Assembly (NCBI GenBank): GCA_003247575.1
Contig: QJZC01000053.1
Location: 1-64,000, forward strand
DNA from: Pseudomonadota bacterium
GTDB lineage: Bacteria; Myxococcota_A; UBA9160; SZUA-336
DNA: 64,000 nt
Direction of reading: 5' to 3'
The translations under genes and the position numbers were made by a program. Below are positions 52,452-60,625 of the stretch, piece by piece; the first letter of the stretch is position 1, and every line of letters begins with the position of its first letter. Under the pieces are notes generated by a model. The model was not told where the DNA came from. It was given only the letters and a program-made list of their open reading frames with translations, and did not search any database.

Positions 52452-52666
52452 GGAGCCCTCCCTTGACTCGGGGCGAGAGCACCCCATCCAGAGAGAAAGG
52501 GCACTCGCGTGGAGCATGCTTCAGGGAATACCTCATGCGCAACCGGCTCGCAGCCGCAGATCCATGGGATCATCCCACTCCCGCCACGCACGTTCTTCGC
52601 GCTCGAAGTCGAACGGGCTCAAGGGATCCTGCGGAGTGTGGCGCGCGGCGAGCAGTCTATGGATGC

Positions 52667-52672
52667 TAGAAT
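52667..52672 (+). promoter_or_regulatory. TG-extended TAGAAT box 7 nt before ATG
   Basis: TGCTAGAAT is an extended -10 element (TG-N-TAGAAT) ending seven bases before the ATG at 52680. No Shine-Dalgarno sequence is present. If used, the transcript begins at or beside the start codon, which would also settle the start as 52680 rather than 52659. Confidence 0.45.
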
Positions 52673-52679
52673 CCCAGTC

Positions 52680-52928
52680 ATGTCAGAGAATTCATCCAGG
52701 TCCAAGGAGGCTTCTACTACTCCAGGCTCGCTCGACGATGCCGCGATACTCCGGAAGTTCGGCTTCGAGCCCGACCCGGTGATCGAAGCCTACAAGCGTT
52801 CGGTGGATCGAACTCTCCTGCGTCAGAATCTGAGAAGAAGCCCCGAGGAACGCTGGAAGCTTCTTGCTGCCGCGACTGCACTTGCCGAGGAGGTGCGCCG
52901 CGCGGGCGAGAAGGCGCGTGGCCGCTGA
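52680..52928 (+). CDS. Small partner protein of a nucleotidyltransferase module
   Basis: An 82-aa basic, helical protein. The block DPVIEAYKRSVDRTLLRQNL followed by SPEERWKLL and a basic end is one I associate with short proteins encoded just before minimal nucleotidyltransferases, as in toxin-antitoxin-like pairs; the exact family name is not certain. The downstream gene starts 11 bases before this one ends. The start at 52680 is preferred because of the -10 box seven bases upstream; 52659 would add seven residues. Confidence 0.6.
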   Translation: MSENSSRSKEASTTPGSLDDAAILRKFGFEPDPVIEAYKRSVDRTLLRQNLRRSPEERWKLLAAATALAEEVRRAGEKARGR

Positions 52929-53226
52929 CTTCGCTGGCCTCCTCGGAGTCTTGGCCGAAGCAGGTGTGGAGTTCATCGTCATCGGAGGGCTCGCGGCCCA
53001 AGCGCACGGATCTGCTCGGCTGACTCAGGACGTAGATGTTCTCTATCGTCGGACCCATGAGAATGCCGTCCGCCTTGCCAGTGCATTGGCTCCCTATGGC
53101 CCCTATCTGCGCGGTGCTCCCACCGGCCTGCCGTTCGAGTTCTCACCCGCGGAAGAGATGACGTCCCTCGACACCCGCAACGATCGAGCGCGAGCGGAAC
53201 GACTAGCGCCACAGGGGCCCGACTGA
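52918..53226 (+). pseudogene. Nucleotidyltransferase (AbiEii/MNT-like), truncated
   Basis: The frame begins like a minimal nucleotidyltransferase: FIVIGGLAAQAHGSARLTQD followed by VDVLYRRT gives the GG and D-x-D of the catalytic site. After about residue 80 the sequence (PFEFSPAEEMTSLDTRNDRA) no longer resembles the family, and the protein stops at 102 residues, where relatives continue for ~60-100 more with the second acidic strand and a C-terminal helix. I see no clear continuation in other frames of 53227-53506. It is most likely a frameshifted or deleted remnant. GTG start at 52918; it overlaps the partner gene by 11 bases. Confidence 0.6.
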
Positions 53227-53506
53227 ATCGCCATCGTGGACCTGGCTAGCCGTTTTACCCGTCGCTCGTGTGGAGGGAGCTGGTATGGCCTCTCCGCTGC
53301 GCGAGGGAACCCGCGTTTGCCACGTATGGAGGAAACCGGAGGTTCGGGCCGAGACGATACCGACCTCGAGATGGCGCGGAGGCATATGCAACCGTTGACT
53401 TGCGGTGTCGATACTTCCGCGATCGGGCTCGCAGCGCGGCTTGGACACGCTCGTCTTGGGCCCGGAGCACGCGCGCGATGTGCGTGAGAAAGTGAAGGGG
53501 TAGCCG

Positions 53507-53842
53507 TCAGCTCTTTGGACGTCGCAGCGTGATCCCGATCTCGACACCTTCGTGAGCCTGGAGCTGCTGTAGGACCGCGGCCAGATTTGTGCTCGTTGGA
53601 TTCCCCGGTGCGCTGAGCATCTGCATGAGCGACTTCGGGTTCTTCCCCAGGAGCCGACCGAGTTCCTGAAACCCGAGGGTCGCGTTGACGTAGTCGCGGA
53701 GCTGCTCGCGGCCGACCGCGGCCTCCGCTGGGTCGCCACTGAGAAGCAGTTCGATCCCAGTCTTGAGCATCTCACGCCGGAATGCCTTGTCGCGCTGCAC
53801 ACGCGCCAAGATCGTTTCTCGAAAGTCTCGCGTCAGGGTCAT
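53507..53842 (-). CDS. HigA-like antitoxin with helix-turn-helix
   Basis: A 111-aa XRE-type DNA-binding protein. The C-terminal half carries the helix-turn-helix (LGRLLGKNPKSLMQMLSAPGN with STNLAAVLQQL); the N-terminal part (FRETILARVQRDKAFRREML) is a helical segment typical of antidotes paired with RelE/HigB-type toxins. The ATG overlaps the toxin stop by four bases (ATGA), giving toxin-first order as in higBA. It would neutralise the toxin and repress the shared promoter. It stays intact even though its toxin appears disabled. Confidence 0.8.
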   Translation of the reverse strand: MTLTRDFRETILARVQRDKAFRREMLKTGIELLLSGDPAEAAVGREQLRDYVNATLGFQELGRLLGKNPKSLMQMLSAPGNPTSTNLAAVLQQLQAHEGVEIGITLRRPKS

Positions 53843-54093
53843 GGCTTGGCTCTCCGCTTGCTCTCTTTGTATTCCTTCCACAATCGCTGCGCGTTGCGAA
53901 TGTCCCGGGGTTGCCGTTTCTTGCTTCCGCCGCCCAAGAGGACGATCAACGCCGCTCCGTCGCAGCCGAAGTACGCGCGATAACCCTTCTCGAAGTGGAT
54001 TCGGTGCTCATAGACACCCTGCCCTGCCGGCCTCCAATCGCCGAGGTTCCCCAGACGCATCCGTGCGAGTGCCGTGGCAACACGTGCAGCCAC
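53839..54093 (-). CDS. RelE/HigB-like toxin, N-terminus interrupted
   Basis: An 84-aa frame from GTG 54093 matches the C-terminal three quarters of the addiction-module killer proteins: LGNLGDWRPAGQGVYEHRI, YRAYFGCDGAALIVLLGGG and KKRQPRDI. Such toxins are ribosome-dependent or free mRNA endonucleases of 100-110 aa. In-frame DNA upstream (54162 to 54094) still encodes the expected N-terminus IREFQPADGSAPFADWFDSL, but it is preceded by TAG and then ATG (54168-54166): the family start M-E-I-R-E would need GAG where TAG stands. Translation from ATT or from the internal GTG would be needed for any product, and the GTG form lacks the first helix. The promoter upstream still looks good. Confidence 0.7.
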   Translation of the reverse strand: MAARVATALARMRLGNLGDWRPAGQGVYEHRIHFEKGYRAYFGCDGAALIVLLGGGSKKRQPRDIRNAQRLWKEYKESKRRAKP

Positions 54094-54168
54094 AGTCGGA
54101 GACAGGGAATCGAACCAGTCCGCAAACGGCGCCGATCCGTCCGCCGGCTGAAACTCTCGAATCTACAT

Positions 54169-54515
54169 CCTATTCAAAGGTGCATTATATCTTACCATTT
54201 GAATGGGTCAATCGGCTCGATAGCTTGCTCCTACAGCCCTTTCGGCCGAACCCCTGAGCCTAGAGCCACGCCGCGGCGCCGAGGTCGAGTGAATGAAGTG
54301 CGATGGAGAGCTCTTCGCCGGTCCTGTGGAGGGCTTCAACCAGAAGGGCAAATCGAGCTTCAGAAAGGCACATGTACTCCGCGGCTCCCCCGCCCCAGAA
54401 ATCGCGCTACTTCACACACTCAAGAGATCAACCGAGCCAGAAGACATCCACGGATTCTGTTGACGACGCGATTTTCTCACTGCGTGCTCGGGATCCGGCT
54501 ATCCTCGCGTAACAA
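54169..54515. other. Intergenic region with the higBA promoter
   Basis: About 350 bases between divergent genes. It contains the toxin-antitoxin promoter (54184-54211, minus strand) and, at the far end, a TATCCT box (54500-54505) ten bases before the GTG of the methyltransferase at 54516. The rest, 54212-54499, shows no convincing gene. Confidence 0.5.
54184..54211 (-). promoter_or_regulatory. Near-consensus sigma-70 promoter of the toxin-antitoxin pair
   Basis: On the minus strand TTGACC (54211-54206) and TATAAT (54189-54184) are 16 bases apart, the best sigma-70 match in the window. The expected transcript starts about eight bases before the ATG at 54168, so the leader is very short. The hexamers face the toxin gene and stand out from the GC-rich background. 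Confidence 0.7.
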
Positions 54516-55244
54516 GTGATCCCAGAGTCCACATCCTCCCAGGTCTCCAGCTCTGCCGGCGCGCAGGCAGCAGGAACGGCTGCCGATATACGTGCAGATG
54601 TGCAATCAGGGACGCAAGCAGAGGGCAACTCGCGGTTTCGCGTCAGCGGGCGCACACTGGATCGAGTCGAGCAGCTGATCACGGTCCCGCTCTATCTGTT
54701 TCTGACCGTCCGCGTGTGGCCTACAGAGTTCAGCGTCGCGGGGGCCTACCCGCTGATCCTGCTCGCATCGGAGGGGTCTGCGCTTCTCTTCCTGTTGATC
54801 CGCCGAAGTACCGATCGGGTCACCGGCCAGCTCTGGGCCTGGGCCGTGGCGGCAGGGGGATCGGCAACGGCGCTCCTCGTGAGGCCGGGAGGAGAACCGC
54901 TACACATCGAGACCGCCTTGGTGCTGGCGTTGGCGGGCTGCTTCATGCAGGTCGCGGCCAAGCTCAGCCTGCGGCGGAGCTTCGGACTCGTAGCGGCCAA
55001 TCGCGGCGTGAAGACCGGCGGGGTGTACCGCTTCATTCGCCATCCCATGTACGCAGGCTATGCGACGACTCAACTGGGGTTCTTGCTGTACGCACCCACC
55101 CTCTGGAACGCTGGTGTGTACCTGGTGACCTGGTCGCTGTTCATGGCGCGGATCAGAGCCGAAGAGGACATCCTTGCGCGCGATCCGGCCTATCGCGAGT
55201 TCTCGGAGCGGGTGCGCTACCGCCTGCTCCCCTGGATCTACTAG
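54516..55244 (+). CDS. Isoprenylcysteine carboxyl methyltransferase-like membrane protein
   Basis: A 242-aa integral membrane methyltransferase of the ICMT/PEMT-like group. About five membrane helices follow a ~45-residue polar N-terminus. The SAM-binding C-terminal motif RHPMYAGY starts at residue 175, with the paired acidic residues of IRAEEDIL near 216 and a basic aromatic end. Bacterial members methylate lipids or small acids; the true substrate is unknown. Start is a GTG at 54516, with a TATCCT box ten bases upstream and no good ribosome-binding site; a later start within the polar N-terminus is possible. Confidence 0.8.
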   Translation: MIPESTSSQVSSSAGAQAAGTAADIRADVQSGTQAEGNSRFRVSGRTLDRVEQLITVPLYLFLTVRVWPTEFSVAGAYPLILLASEGSALLFLLIRRSTDRVTGQLWAWAVAAGGSATALLVRPGGEPLHIETALVLALAGCFMQVAAKLSLRRSFGLVAANRGVKTGGVYRFIRHPMYAGYATTQLGFLLYAPTLWNAGVYLVTWSLFMARIRAEEDILARDPAYREFSERVRYRLLPWIY

Positions 55245-55369
55245 CCGCCCGAGCCCCACGAAGGCACTCGCGAGCGCGCGTGTCCTATCATAAGAATCCA
55301 CTGGAATCCCGGGGCATCCGCGCACCCCCGCTTCATGCGCGAAGACATCCCACCCGGAGGAGAGAGCGC

Positions 55370-56152
55370 ATGTTCCGCTGGGACCCGTCTCAGTACTCCC
55401 ACTTCGAAAGCGAACGTACACAGCCGGTCATCGACCTGCTGTCGCGGATTCCACCGCTGGTTTCGGGACGCGTCGTGGATCTGGGCTGCGGTCCCGGGAA
55501 CAGCACCGAGCTCTTGGCAGCGCGTTGTGAATCCGGCGACGTCCATGGTATCGACAGCTCCGAGGCCATGATCGAGCGCGCGCGGGCGCGGCTTCCGCAG
55601 GCGAAGTTCGAGGTGGCGCGCATCGAGGACTGGGCGCAGCGCGAGCGGAATGGAGAGGGCTTCAGCGTGATCCTGTCCAACGCTGCGCTGCACTGGGTCC
55701 CCTCGCATGAAGAGCTGTTCCCACGGCTGCTCGGGTGTCTGAGCGAAGGTGGCCTGCTCGCAGTGCAGATGCCGAGAAACTTCGATGCTCCAACGCATAC
55801 GTGTCTGCACACGGTCGCCGCTCGCGAGCATTGGCGCGAGCGACTGCTGGATCTACATGCGGTGCCGCCCGTGCACGAACCCGCTGCCTACCACGACCTG
55901 CTCGCCCCACACACGGGCAGTCTGAGGCTCTGGGAGACGATCTACATCCACAGCTTCGAAGACTCGGAGGCCATCGTTCAGTGGACGTTGGGAACCGCGT
56001 TACGCCCCTACTTGGAACGGCTCGAAGACTCCGAACGCGAGCCATTCTTGGATGCCTATCGCGCGGAGATCCATGCCGCCTACCCAAAGCGCCCGAGCGG
56101 ACAGGTGCTCATGCCCTTTCGCCGCCTGTTCCTGGTGGCCACCCGGAGCTGA
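55370..56152 (+). CDS. Trans-aconitate 2-methyltransferase-like enzyme
   Basis: A 260-aa class I SAM-dependent methyltransferase resembling Tam. It opens MFRWDPSQYSHFESERTQP, shows motif I VVDLGCGPGNS (35-45), ALHWVPSHEEL, and the closing helix with GQVLMPFRRLFLVA, all typical of the family. Tam methylates trans-aconitate and removes it as an inhibitor of the citrate cycle. Start: ATG after GGAGGAGAGAGCGC. It is 125 bases after the membrane methyltransferase, on the same strand, perhaps one transcript. Confidence 0.88.
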   Translation: MFRWDPSQYSHFESERTQPVIDLLSRIPPLVSGRVVDLGCGPGNSTELLAARCESGDVHGIDSSEAMIERARARLPQAKFEVARIEDWAQRERNGEGFSVILSNAALHWVPSHEELFPRLLGCLSEGGLLAVQMPRNFDAPTHTCLHTVAAREHWRERLLDLHAVPPVHEPAAYHDLLAPHTGSLRLWETIYIHSFEDSEAIVQWTLGTALRPYLERLEDSEREPFLDAYRAEIHAAYPKRPSGQVLMPFRRLFLVATRS

Positions 56153-56187
56153 GGCCACGCGCGCACGAAGCACGCGTGGCCTCGAAC

Positions 56188-57333
56188 TCAGCTAGGCTCG
56201 TTCGACATCACGATGGTTCCGCTGGCCGCGAACATCCCCCCCACACCGTGGCAGACGGACACCTTGCAGTCGGGAACCTGTGCGGGTGCGCACCCTCGCA
56301 GCTGCCGCACACTCTCCTGCAGCGCGTACATGCCATACATGCCCGAGTGCATGTAGGAGAGCCCGCCGCCGTTCGTGTTGAGCGGAAGGCGTCCCGTATC
56401 CGGAGCGGTGTTCCGTTCGGCGATGAAGCCTCCCGCTTCGCCGCGCTTGCAGAACCCGAGATCCTCGAGCCCGTAGATCGGCAGATGCGCGAAGGCATCG
56501 TAGATCATCAGATGGTCCACATCGTCATGGCAGATCCCGGACGACGCGAAGGCGCGCTCGCCCGAGACTCGGAACGCGCGCGAGCGGGTCAGGTCCTCCA
56601 TCTGGCTGACCATGGGCGTCTCGACGCTCTCTCCCCCGCCCAGGATGTAGACCGGACGCGTGGGGAAGTCTCCAGCGCGGTCGGCGCTGGTCAGGACCAG
56701 CGCGCCACCCCCGTCGGTCACGAGGCAGCACATCAGCTTCGTGAACGGATACGCGATCATGCGCGCTCCGAGCACGTCCTCGACCGTGAGCGGATCGCGG
56801 TAGCTCGCGCGCGGATTGCGTGCCGCCCATTCACGCTGAATGACCGCCACGCTCGCGAGCTGCTCCAGGGAGGTACCGGTATCCTTCAGGTAGCGAAGGG
56901 CGGGCAAGGTGAACAAGGTGGGGGGCCCCATTGGGCCGTAGGGCATCTCGAACTGCCCCATCAGCGTACCGCCCCCGCGCATGAAGCCCCCGCGGCCCAC
57001 TTGAGAGCGCCCGCTCTCCCCGTGCGTGATCAGCACTGTGGAGCACAGTCCCGCTTCGATCGCAGCGGTGGCGTGGCGCACGTGCAGCATGAACGAGCAG
57101 CCCCCCACCCCGGTTCCGTCGACCCAGGTCGGCGTGATCCCCAGATAGTGAGCGATGCCGACGGGTGACTCCCCCGCAGTGGCGATCCCATCGATGTCGG
57201 ACGGGGACAACCCACAGTCCGCCAGAGCGTTCAGCGCCGCGTCGGCGTGTAGCTGAAGCTGGGACTGATTCGGAATCGTGCCGAGCTCCGTGGTCTCGGC
57301 GGCTCCTACGATCGCTACGGCTCCGCGCTTCAT
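56188..57333 (-). CDS. Thiolase-like protein (SCP-x type) paired with DUF35
   Basis: A 381-aa thiolase-superfamily protein of the non-decarboxylating SCP-x/lipid-transfer type. The N-terminal half has GTGVGGCSF with Cys79 at the nucleophile position; the second half has LNTNGGGLSYMHSGMYG, with the His of the usual GHP motif, and CHGVGGMF. Proteins of this type, bound to a DUF35 partner, act as thiolases or as retro-aldolases in steroid and side-chain catabolism; when the Cys is absent they are aldolases, but here it is kept. It overlaps the DUF35 gene by four bases (ATGA). Convergent with the trans-aconitate methyltransferase gene. Confidence 0.85.
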   Translation of the reverse strand: MKRGAVAIVGAAETTELGTIPNQSQLQLHADAALNALADCGLSPSDIDGIATAGESPVGIAHYLGITPTWVDGTGVGGCSFMLHVRHATAAIEAGLCSTVLITHGESGRSQVGRGGFMRGGGTLMGQFEMPYGPMGPPTLFTLPALRYLKDTGTSLEQLASVAVIQREWAARNPRASYRDPLTVEDVLGARMIAYPFTKLMCCLVTDGGGALVLTSADRAGDFPTRPVYILGGGESVETPMVSQMEDLTRSRAFRVSGERAFASSGICHDDVDHLMIYDAFAHLPIYGLEDLGFCKRGEAGGFIAERNTAPDTGRLPLNTNGGGLSYMHSGMYGMYALQESVRQLRGCAPAQVPDCKVSVCHGVGGMFAASGTIVMSNEPS

Positions 57334-57764
57334 ACCGCCACCTCGGAGCCGCGCAGCATCGCCGGTCGGAACAGCGGTAGGGTGATGTCCTCGCTCATCT
57401 CCTTGAATTCGACGACCAACGGCATGTCGAGCTCCAGCGCCTCCGGAGTCTGAGGACAGCCGACCACGTTGCTCATCATCTGAGGCCCCTCCTCGAGCTT
57501 GACGATCGCGATCGAGTAAGGCGGCTCGAAACCAGGCATCGGCCGATGATGAATGACATAGCTGTGAAGTGTTCCACGGCCGCTCGCCGGAAAAGCGGAC
57601 ACACTCCTGGACGCGCAGGAGGGGCAGAAGGGACGCGGGGGAAAGTAGACGTGCGCACATGCATCACAACGCTGGAGGCGCAGCTCGCCTACCCGTGTCC
57701 CGTCCCAGAAGTGCTGGGTCTCGGGGGTTGGGCGGGGCAGTGCGCGGCGCGGTCGTTGAGCCAT
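57330..57764 (-). CDS. DUF35 OB-fold zinc protein (acyl-CoA-associated)
   Basis: A 144-aa DUF35 protein. A zinc ribbon with Cys33, Cys36, Cys47 and Cys50 (QRCDACAHVYF and FCPSC) is followed by an OB fold (GTLHSYVIHHRP, PYSIAIVKLEEGPQ). Family members bind acyl-CoA and form a complex with thiolase-like partners, here the gene it overlaps. Start: ATG at 57764 after GAGGAGG; the earlier ATG at 57794 would place that site inside the gene. The two-gene pair is a recognisable module of steroid or fatty-acid side-chain degradation. Confidence 0.88.
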   Translation of the reverse strand: MAQRPRRALPRPTPETQHFWDGTRVGELRLQRCDACAHVYFPPRPFCPSCASRSVSAFPASGRGTLHSYVIHHRPMPGFEPPYSIAIVKLEEGPQMMSNVVGCPQTPEALELDMPLVVEFKEMSEDITLPLFRPAMLRGSEVAV

Positions 57765-58083
57765 GAAATCCTCCTCTACAGCCGGCGGGAGCATCGCCCT
57801 CCGGCAGGAATCAAGTTCGAGATTCTAACAGCCCACCCAAGCCGGCAGCGATCCGGAAGTCGCTCGCGGCGCGGGCTGGCTGCGGACCCAGCGCGACCGA
57901 ACGGAGCCGGCAGCGAAGCTCCCGACTGGGCGCTGCAGGCCGCATCGGAACGGCAGCCGAGCCTGCGAAATCTCTGATCTACAAACGATATTGAAGGGTT
58001 ACCCCACGCGGCGTACCGGCATATAGTCGAGAGCTGGGAATGGAATTTCCACCAGTTCGACGTCCCGTAGACGATCTGCCGTG
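57765..58083. other. Intergenic region upstream of the SLATT-like gene
   Basis: Some 319 bases between divergent genes. TTACCC (57999-58004) and TATAGT (58022-58027) with a 17-base spacer form a possible promoter for the SLATT-like gene, 57 bases before its ATG. No frame in the region looks coding, and no nucleotidyltransferase partner of the kind that often accompanies SLATT genes is present. Confidence 0.35.
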
Positions 58084-59130
58084 ATGAACCCCAGCTTCGT
58101 GGAGCCCGAGGTCATGGACGACGAGGCACGAATCGAAGACGCCAAGCAGCGCATCGGGGAGAGCTCTCCCGACGACGCGATCCTCGCGCCGGAGACGCAC
58201 CTCTCCCACATCGAAGACCCCTTACTCCGGGCGCTCCTCCAACACGGCGACGTTCGGACGGCCGCCGCGAAATACCACCGCCACGACACCCAGGCGCTCG
58301 AGGCCCAGCAGCAGCTCAGATCGCTGGCGTCACGCGTCAATGCGCTGCTGCTCGGCGCGGCCGCGTCGAGTAGCTCGATCATGGCGATCACCGTCTTGCT
58401 GGATCAGCCGCAGCCCTACGCGGCCATCGCCGCGGGCCTCGCAACGGTCCTCAGTGGACTCGCCGGAGCATCGCGTAGACAGCTGGGCGGCGCGCGGCTG
58501 CTCGAAGAGTGGATGCGCGAGCGCGCCTCCGCCGAGATGCAACGGCTCCGGTATTTCAAGCTGCTCACCCGCAAGGCCACCCCGGCACCTCGCGGCAGCC
58601 AGCTTCCACTCGTGCTGCTCGAGTATTTCCGGCGCTATCAGCTTCAGGCACAGATCGCCTTCTACACCAAGAAGAGCAAGTCTCACGCAGCGGCGGCAAG
58701 GACCACGGTGCGCACGACCGCGCGTGCGCTCTCAGTCGTTGCGATTGCCACTGGGCTGACGGCGATTCTCTCCTCATTCGATCCCGCGTGGTCGGCACTC
58801 GCGGCCATCGCGCTGACCGCACAGGCATTCGCCGCGAGCGCGGCCAATCGCGAAGCACTCAGCCAGGACGAGCGCAACGCCGAGCGATACCGCGGAACTC
58901 TGGATGGACTCGAACGCTGCGCGGAGAGACTCGATGACGTGCGACGTGCGGTAGCGGCAGGACGCCTCGATCTCTTCGAGCAATTCGTAGACTCGGTACA
59001 TGAAGGGCTGTCCGCCGAGCACCGACAGTGGACAGAGGACATCGGAGACGTGGGCTCGGCGATCGATCGCCTCGGCGACCTGGTCGAAAAGTTCAAGCTG
59101 GACTCTGCGACGTCACCGATCGGCGGCTAG
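58084..59130 (+). CDS. SLATT-like four-helix membrane protein (candidate conflict effector)
   Basis: A 348-aa protein with two pairs of membrane helices (residues ~86-106 and 112-128; ~214-232 and 237-254), each followed by a long cytoplasmic helix. The second unit, with RYQLQAQIAFYTKKSKSHA before the helices and FVDSVHEGLSAEHRQW (301-316) after, strongly recalls DUF4231/SLATT domains. The first unit may be a diverged second copy, as in SLATT_3-SLATT_1 fusions. In conflict systems SLATT proteins are predicted membrane-pore effectors triggered by a nucleotide signal. No CD-NTase or SLOG gene is next to it here, so the trigger is unknown. ATG 58084 or the GTG three bases earlier; no ribosome-binding site is clear. 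Its 3' end overlaps alkB by 18 bases. Confidence 0.6.
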   Translation: MNPSFVEPEVMDDEARIEDAKQRIGESSPDDAILAPETHLSHIEDPLLRALLQHGDVRTAAAKYHRHDTQALEAQQQLRSLASRVNALLLGAAASSSSIMAITVLLDQPQPYAAIAAGLATVLSGLAGASRRQLGGARLLEEWMRERASAEMQRLRYFKLLTRKATPAPRGSQLPLVLLEYFRRYQLQAQIAFYTKKSKSHAAAARTTVRTTARALSVVAIATGLTAILSSFDPAWSALAAIALTAQAFAASAANREALSQDERNAERYRGTLDGLERCAERLDDVRRAVAAGRLDLFEQFVDSVHEGLSAEHRQWTEDIGDVGSAIDRLGDLVEKFKLDSATSPIGG

Positions 59131-60231
59131 CTCCGTTGCGGTCGGAGGCTCGAGCCGCCCGACCCGCTCCAGCTCGGCGACCATCAAGCGATTGAACCTG
59201 CGGTTGGCAAAGAGCGTGAGAAAGATCATGCCGATGTAGCCACGCGGCAGGATCGGGGCGGCATCCCAGATTCGCAGCTGCTGATAGGGACGCGATGCGA
59301 AGGCGTGATGGTCGGCATGGCGCGACAAACCGATCAGCGCGAAGTACGTGAAGCGGGAGTGCGTGTCCCAGGAGTCCGATGGCCCCACGCGGCGTTCGCG
59401 CCGCATCAACCCCCAATGCTCGAAGTAGTTCACGGCCTCGAGCAGATGAGAAGCCGACAGCGCCTGCAGCACGAAGGCCGCCGCTGCGGTCGCACCGAAG
59501 CCGCTCGCCATCCCGACCAGAAGCCCGAGCTCGACCGCAACTCCGTGTGCGACGCGATTTCCGAGCTGGCGCCGATCGAACCAGCGCATGTCGGGGTTGC
59601 CTAGTCGCCCGCATTCCAAGCGCCAGGCATCGGCGAACTGAGCGGGCACGGTGCGTCGATAGAACGTGCGGAAGCTCTCCCCGAGGCGCGCCGTCGCGGG
59701 GTCGTCGAGCGTCCCGACTCGCACGTGGTGCCCCCGGATGTGCTCGGTATAGAAGTGCTCGTAGAGGACCATGCACAGCAGCGCGCGACCGAGCCAGCGC
59801 TCTGCCGACGATCTGCGATGAATGAGCTCGTGCGCGGTGATGATCTGGAAGCCCGAGCACGACCCGAGCACAAGGCTCGCCATGACCAGGTCCAGAGACC
59901 ACAAACTCTGAGTCGAGTACATGACTCCGAGTGCGTAGATCGAGTAGAGCTGAACGCCCGCCAATCCATAGACGAGCAGGTCGAAGGGCCAGGCCGGGGT
60001 CCCGGTCAGCGGGACTCGCCGCTCGTCACCGAGCTTGCGCTCGAGCCAGTAGAGCCCGATCAGAGGGAGCAGGAACACACTCGCCGCCAGCGCGGAGTGA
60101 GGCCCGGTCCACAGGAACGTGAGCCCGATGGAGGGAATCAGGATGCTCAGCAGATGCGGAACCCAGAGCGCAAACAGTCGTCGCCCCGCAACGGCCGGTA
60201 TCGACGCGCCAGTGTCGGGAGCGGAAGTCAT
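59113..60231 (-). CDS. AlkB-type membrane di-iron monooxygenase
   Basis: A 372-aa integral membrane alkane hydroxylase-like protein. The His motifs are HELIH (134-138), EHIRGHH (~163-169), NYFEHWG and RHADHH, the full eight-His set of AlkB, between six expected membrane helices. Such enzymes hydroxylate the terminal carbon of alkanes or fatty-acyl chains with electrons from rubredoxin; no rubredoxin gene lies in the window. The start at 60231 (MTSAPDTGAS) follows GGGGATGTGC; the frame to 60306 is Arg/Pro-rich. With the thiolase just beyond, it points to lipid or alkane breakdown. Confidence 0.9.
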   Translation of the reverse strand: MTSAPDTGASIPAVAGRRLFALWVPHLLSILIPSIGLTFLWTGPHSALAASVFLLPLIGLYWLERKLGDERRVPLTGTPAWPFDLLVYGLAGVQLYSIYALGVMYSTQSLWSLDLVMASLVLGSCSGFQIITAHELIHRRSSAERWLGRALLCMVLYEHFYTEHIRGHHVRVGTLDDPATARLGESFRTFYRRTVPAQFADAWRLECGRLGNPDMRWFDRRQLGNRVAHGVAVELGLLVGMASGFGATAAAAFVLQALSASHLLEAVNYFEHWGLMRRERRVGPSDSWDTHSRFTYFALIGLSRHADHHAFASRPYQQLRIWDAAPILPRGYIGMIFLTLFANRRFNRLMVAELERVGRLEPPTATELAADR

Positions 60232-60625
60232 GCGCACATCCCCTGCGAACGAGTTGCGGGGTGCCCGAGGACACGTCTCAGGACGCGCGCCGGGCGCTTC
60301 AAGCATGCCACGTCACGGCGCTGCCCGCCCGTCACGAGATCGGCGCTCGACCACCGCCCTCGCGCAGGCCGACGCGCCGCTCGCGGGTGCTGGCCACCTG
60401 TCTCCCGAAGCGCGCGGCGAGGCCGCCGAACGCAGACGACACGATTCGCGCAAATTCGCGAACCGACGCAAGAAAACCCTTACGGAACAACAATTTGGCC
60501 CGCGAACCGCGAGCCGTTCACGGGCTGGCGCCGCGAGCAGACGAGGTCGTGCACTTTACAGCGACTAAAGAACCTGGTAACCGCACGCCAGCTAGTTTTC
60601 CCACTGGAGTAATCGAGGAGTCAGC
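60232..60625. other. Intergenic region between alkB and the thiolase
   Basis: Nearly 400 bases between divergent lipid genes. Nothing in it looks coding, and I found no clear promoter pair or palindrome. The thiolase has a good ribosome-binding site (GAGGAG) at its end. Confidence 0.4.

Noticed and set aside
53236..53487. Short plus-strand frames after the truncated nucleotidyltransferase
   Set aside because: I looked for the missing C-terminal part of the enzyme in the three frames and found no acidic strand or helix that matches. They are probably non-coding or decayed.
54097..54125. tRNA-like text on the minus strand (GGTTCGATTCCCTG)
   Set aside because: It looks like a T-arm, but only the two closing G-C pairs of the five-base T-stem form and no acceptor or anticodon arm fits. 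The bases encode DWFDSL of the toxin N-terminus.
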